Shown: piece by piece, positions 63,313 through 64,000 of the stretch
How positions within the stretch are numbered: position 1 is the first letter of the stretch
Layout: the number at the start of each line of letters is the position of its first letter
NCBI GenBank assembly: GCA_903871875.1
Contig: CAIQIR010000070.1
Span: forward strand, 1 to 64,000
DNA: 64,000 bases
Direction of reading: 5' to 3'
Source of the DNA: an uncultured Schlesneria sp.
GTDB lineage: Bacteria; Planctomycetota; Planctomycetia; Planctomycetales; Planctomycetaceae
Notes under the pieces: generated by a model
What the model saw: only the letters and a program-made list of their open reading frames with translations
Told to the model about the DNA's origin: nothing
The model's database searches: none
Translations under genes and position numbers: made by a program

Positions 63313-64000
63313 ATGTCCGTCGCATACGACGAACCAGAAGTGGGTGAATTACTCGCCCCGGTTCCCTCTGAAAACTATTTGAACTGCTCGCACGGGTTCT
63401 GGTCCTGGGCCGCTACGGTCGACCACAAACGCATTTCCATCATGTATCTGGTGTCGGTGCTGAGTGCGTTTCTGCTAGGGGGTATTCTGGCTCTGATGAT
63501 CCGTATGGAGTTGTGGACTCCTGGTCGGACGATCATGGACCATGACACGTACAACCATACGTTCACGCTTCACGGGGCGGTGATGACGTTCCTGTTCATC
63601 ATCCCCAGTATTCCCGCGGCGCTGGGTAATTTTTTGTTGCCGGTGATGATCGGAGCCAAGGACGTCGCCTTCCCCCGGATGAACTTGGGGAGCTACTACC
63701 TGTGGTTGGGCGGGGCTCTGTTTCTGCTGGCGGCGATTGTTCTCGGTGGACTGGATACCGGGTGGACGTTCTACACGCCTTACAGCACGACGACGAATTC
63801 GAGCGTGATCACAGCCAGTATGGGCGTGTTCATCCTGGGCTTCAGCTCGATTTTCACCGGACTGAATTTCATCGTGACGATGCACACGATGCGTCCGCCC
63901 TGGATGACTTGGTTTAAGTTGCCACTTTTCCTGTGGGCGATCTACGCGACTTCGATCATTCAAGTGCTGGCAACTCCCGTGCTCGGGATTACGCTGATGC
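63313..64000 (+). CDS. coxA: Cytochrome c oxidase subunit I, N-terminal part (runs off the window)
   Basis: 229 residues are visible from ATG 63313, which has AAGGAAAAGG just upstream. The start [20 protein letters not shown] and the first heme-a ligand region [20 protein letters not shown] are diagnostic of heme-copper oxidase subunit I, followed by [20 protein letters not shown] and [17 protein letters not shown]. This catalytic subunit reduces oxygen and pumps protons. The remainder, including the CuB ligands, lies beyond the window. Confidence 0.95.
   Translation, partial: MSVAYDEPEVGELLAPVPSENYLNCSHGFWSWAATVDHKRISIMYLVSVLSAFLLGGILALMIRMELWTPGRTIMDHDTYNHTFTLHGAVMTFLFIIPSIPAALGNFLLPVMIGAKDVAFPRMNLGSYYLWLGGALFLLAAIVLGGLDTGWTFYTPYSTTTNSSVITASMGVFILGFSSIFTGLNFIVTMHTMRPPWMTWFKLPLFLWAIYATSIIQVLATPVLGITLM

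Overview
The window looks like a chromosomal segment of a planctomycete (class Planctomycetia, possibly a Schlesneria/Gimesia-like lineage; this is inference from gene content and moderately high GC, not from a marker gene). Supporting signs are a BamA-type outer-membrane assembly protein, DnaJ-like and DUF4175-like proteins of planctomycete style, a small secreted protein that is about one quarter cysteine (planctomycete envelopes are known to be protein-based and cystine-rich), a PfaA/PfaD-type lipid synthase, and an alternative complex III operon joined to SCO and an aa3-type oxidase. No tRNA, rRNA, CRISPR array, prophage or insertion sequence was recognised.

Layout. 1-5.6 kb: a leftward set (start of a secreted coiled-coil protein at the window edge, a membrane FHA protein, a lidless Hsp70) faces a rightward membrane-anchored DnaJ-like protein. 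The Hsp70 has an in-frame TGA inside its second phosphate-binding motif. 5.9-19.3 kb, all rightward: a glutamine amidotransferase (trpG/pabA), pfaD, a 2,519-residue PfaA-like synthase with four acyl carrier domains, a DUF1080 protein, larB and nnrD. 19.3-25.4 kb, leftward: a secreted alpha/beta hydrolase, bamA and holB. 25.6-29.0 kb: a SWIM/SNF2 helicase, followed by a strong bidirectional hairpin and the convergent cysteine-rich gene.

30-44.4 kb is mostly housekeeping: an unknown membrane protein, an aldo/keto reductase, pgpH and phoH (leftward pair), an ExeA-like ATPase with a long acidic tail, hisF, surE, tsaE, a histidine kinase with a heme-type CXXCH sensor domain, and a Tat-exported flavin amine oxidase. 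44.8-50.1 kb holds a 1,419-residue coiled-coil membrane protein followed 9 bases later by a secreted alpha/alpha-toroid protein. A Tat-exported enolase-superfamily protein follows, then 1.2 kb without a gene and with several dyad symmetries.

52.9-64 kb is one rightward respiratory unit: actA, actB, actC, an actD-actE fusion, actF, a small membrane subunit, SCO, coxB with a fused cytochrome c domain, and the start of coxA. Together these would carry electrons from quinol through alternative complex III and its cytochromes to the terminal oxidase, with SCO loading the CuA site. The most unusual items are the Hsp70/J-like/FHA group with its nonsense codon and HPD-less tandem J-like modules, the two-gene PUFA-synthase-like locus lacking pfaB and pfaC, the cysteine-rich secreted protein, and the ActD-ActE fusion.
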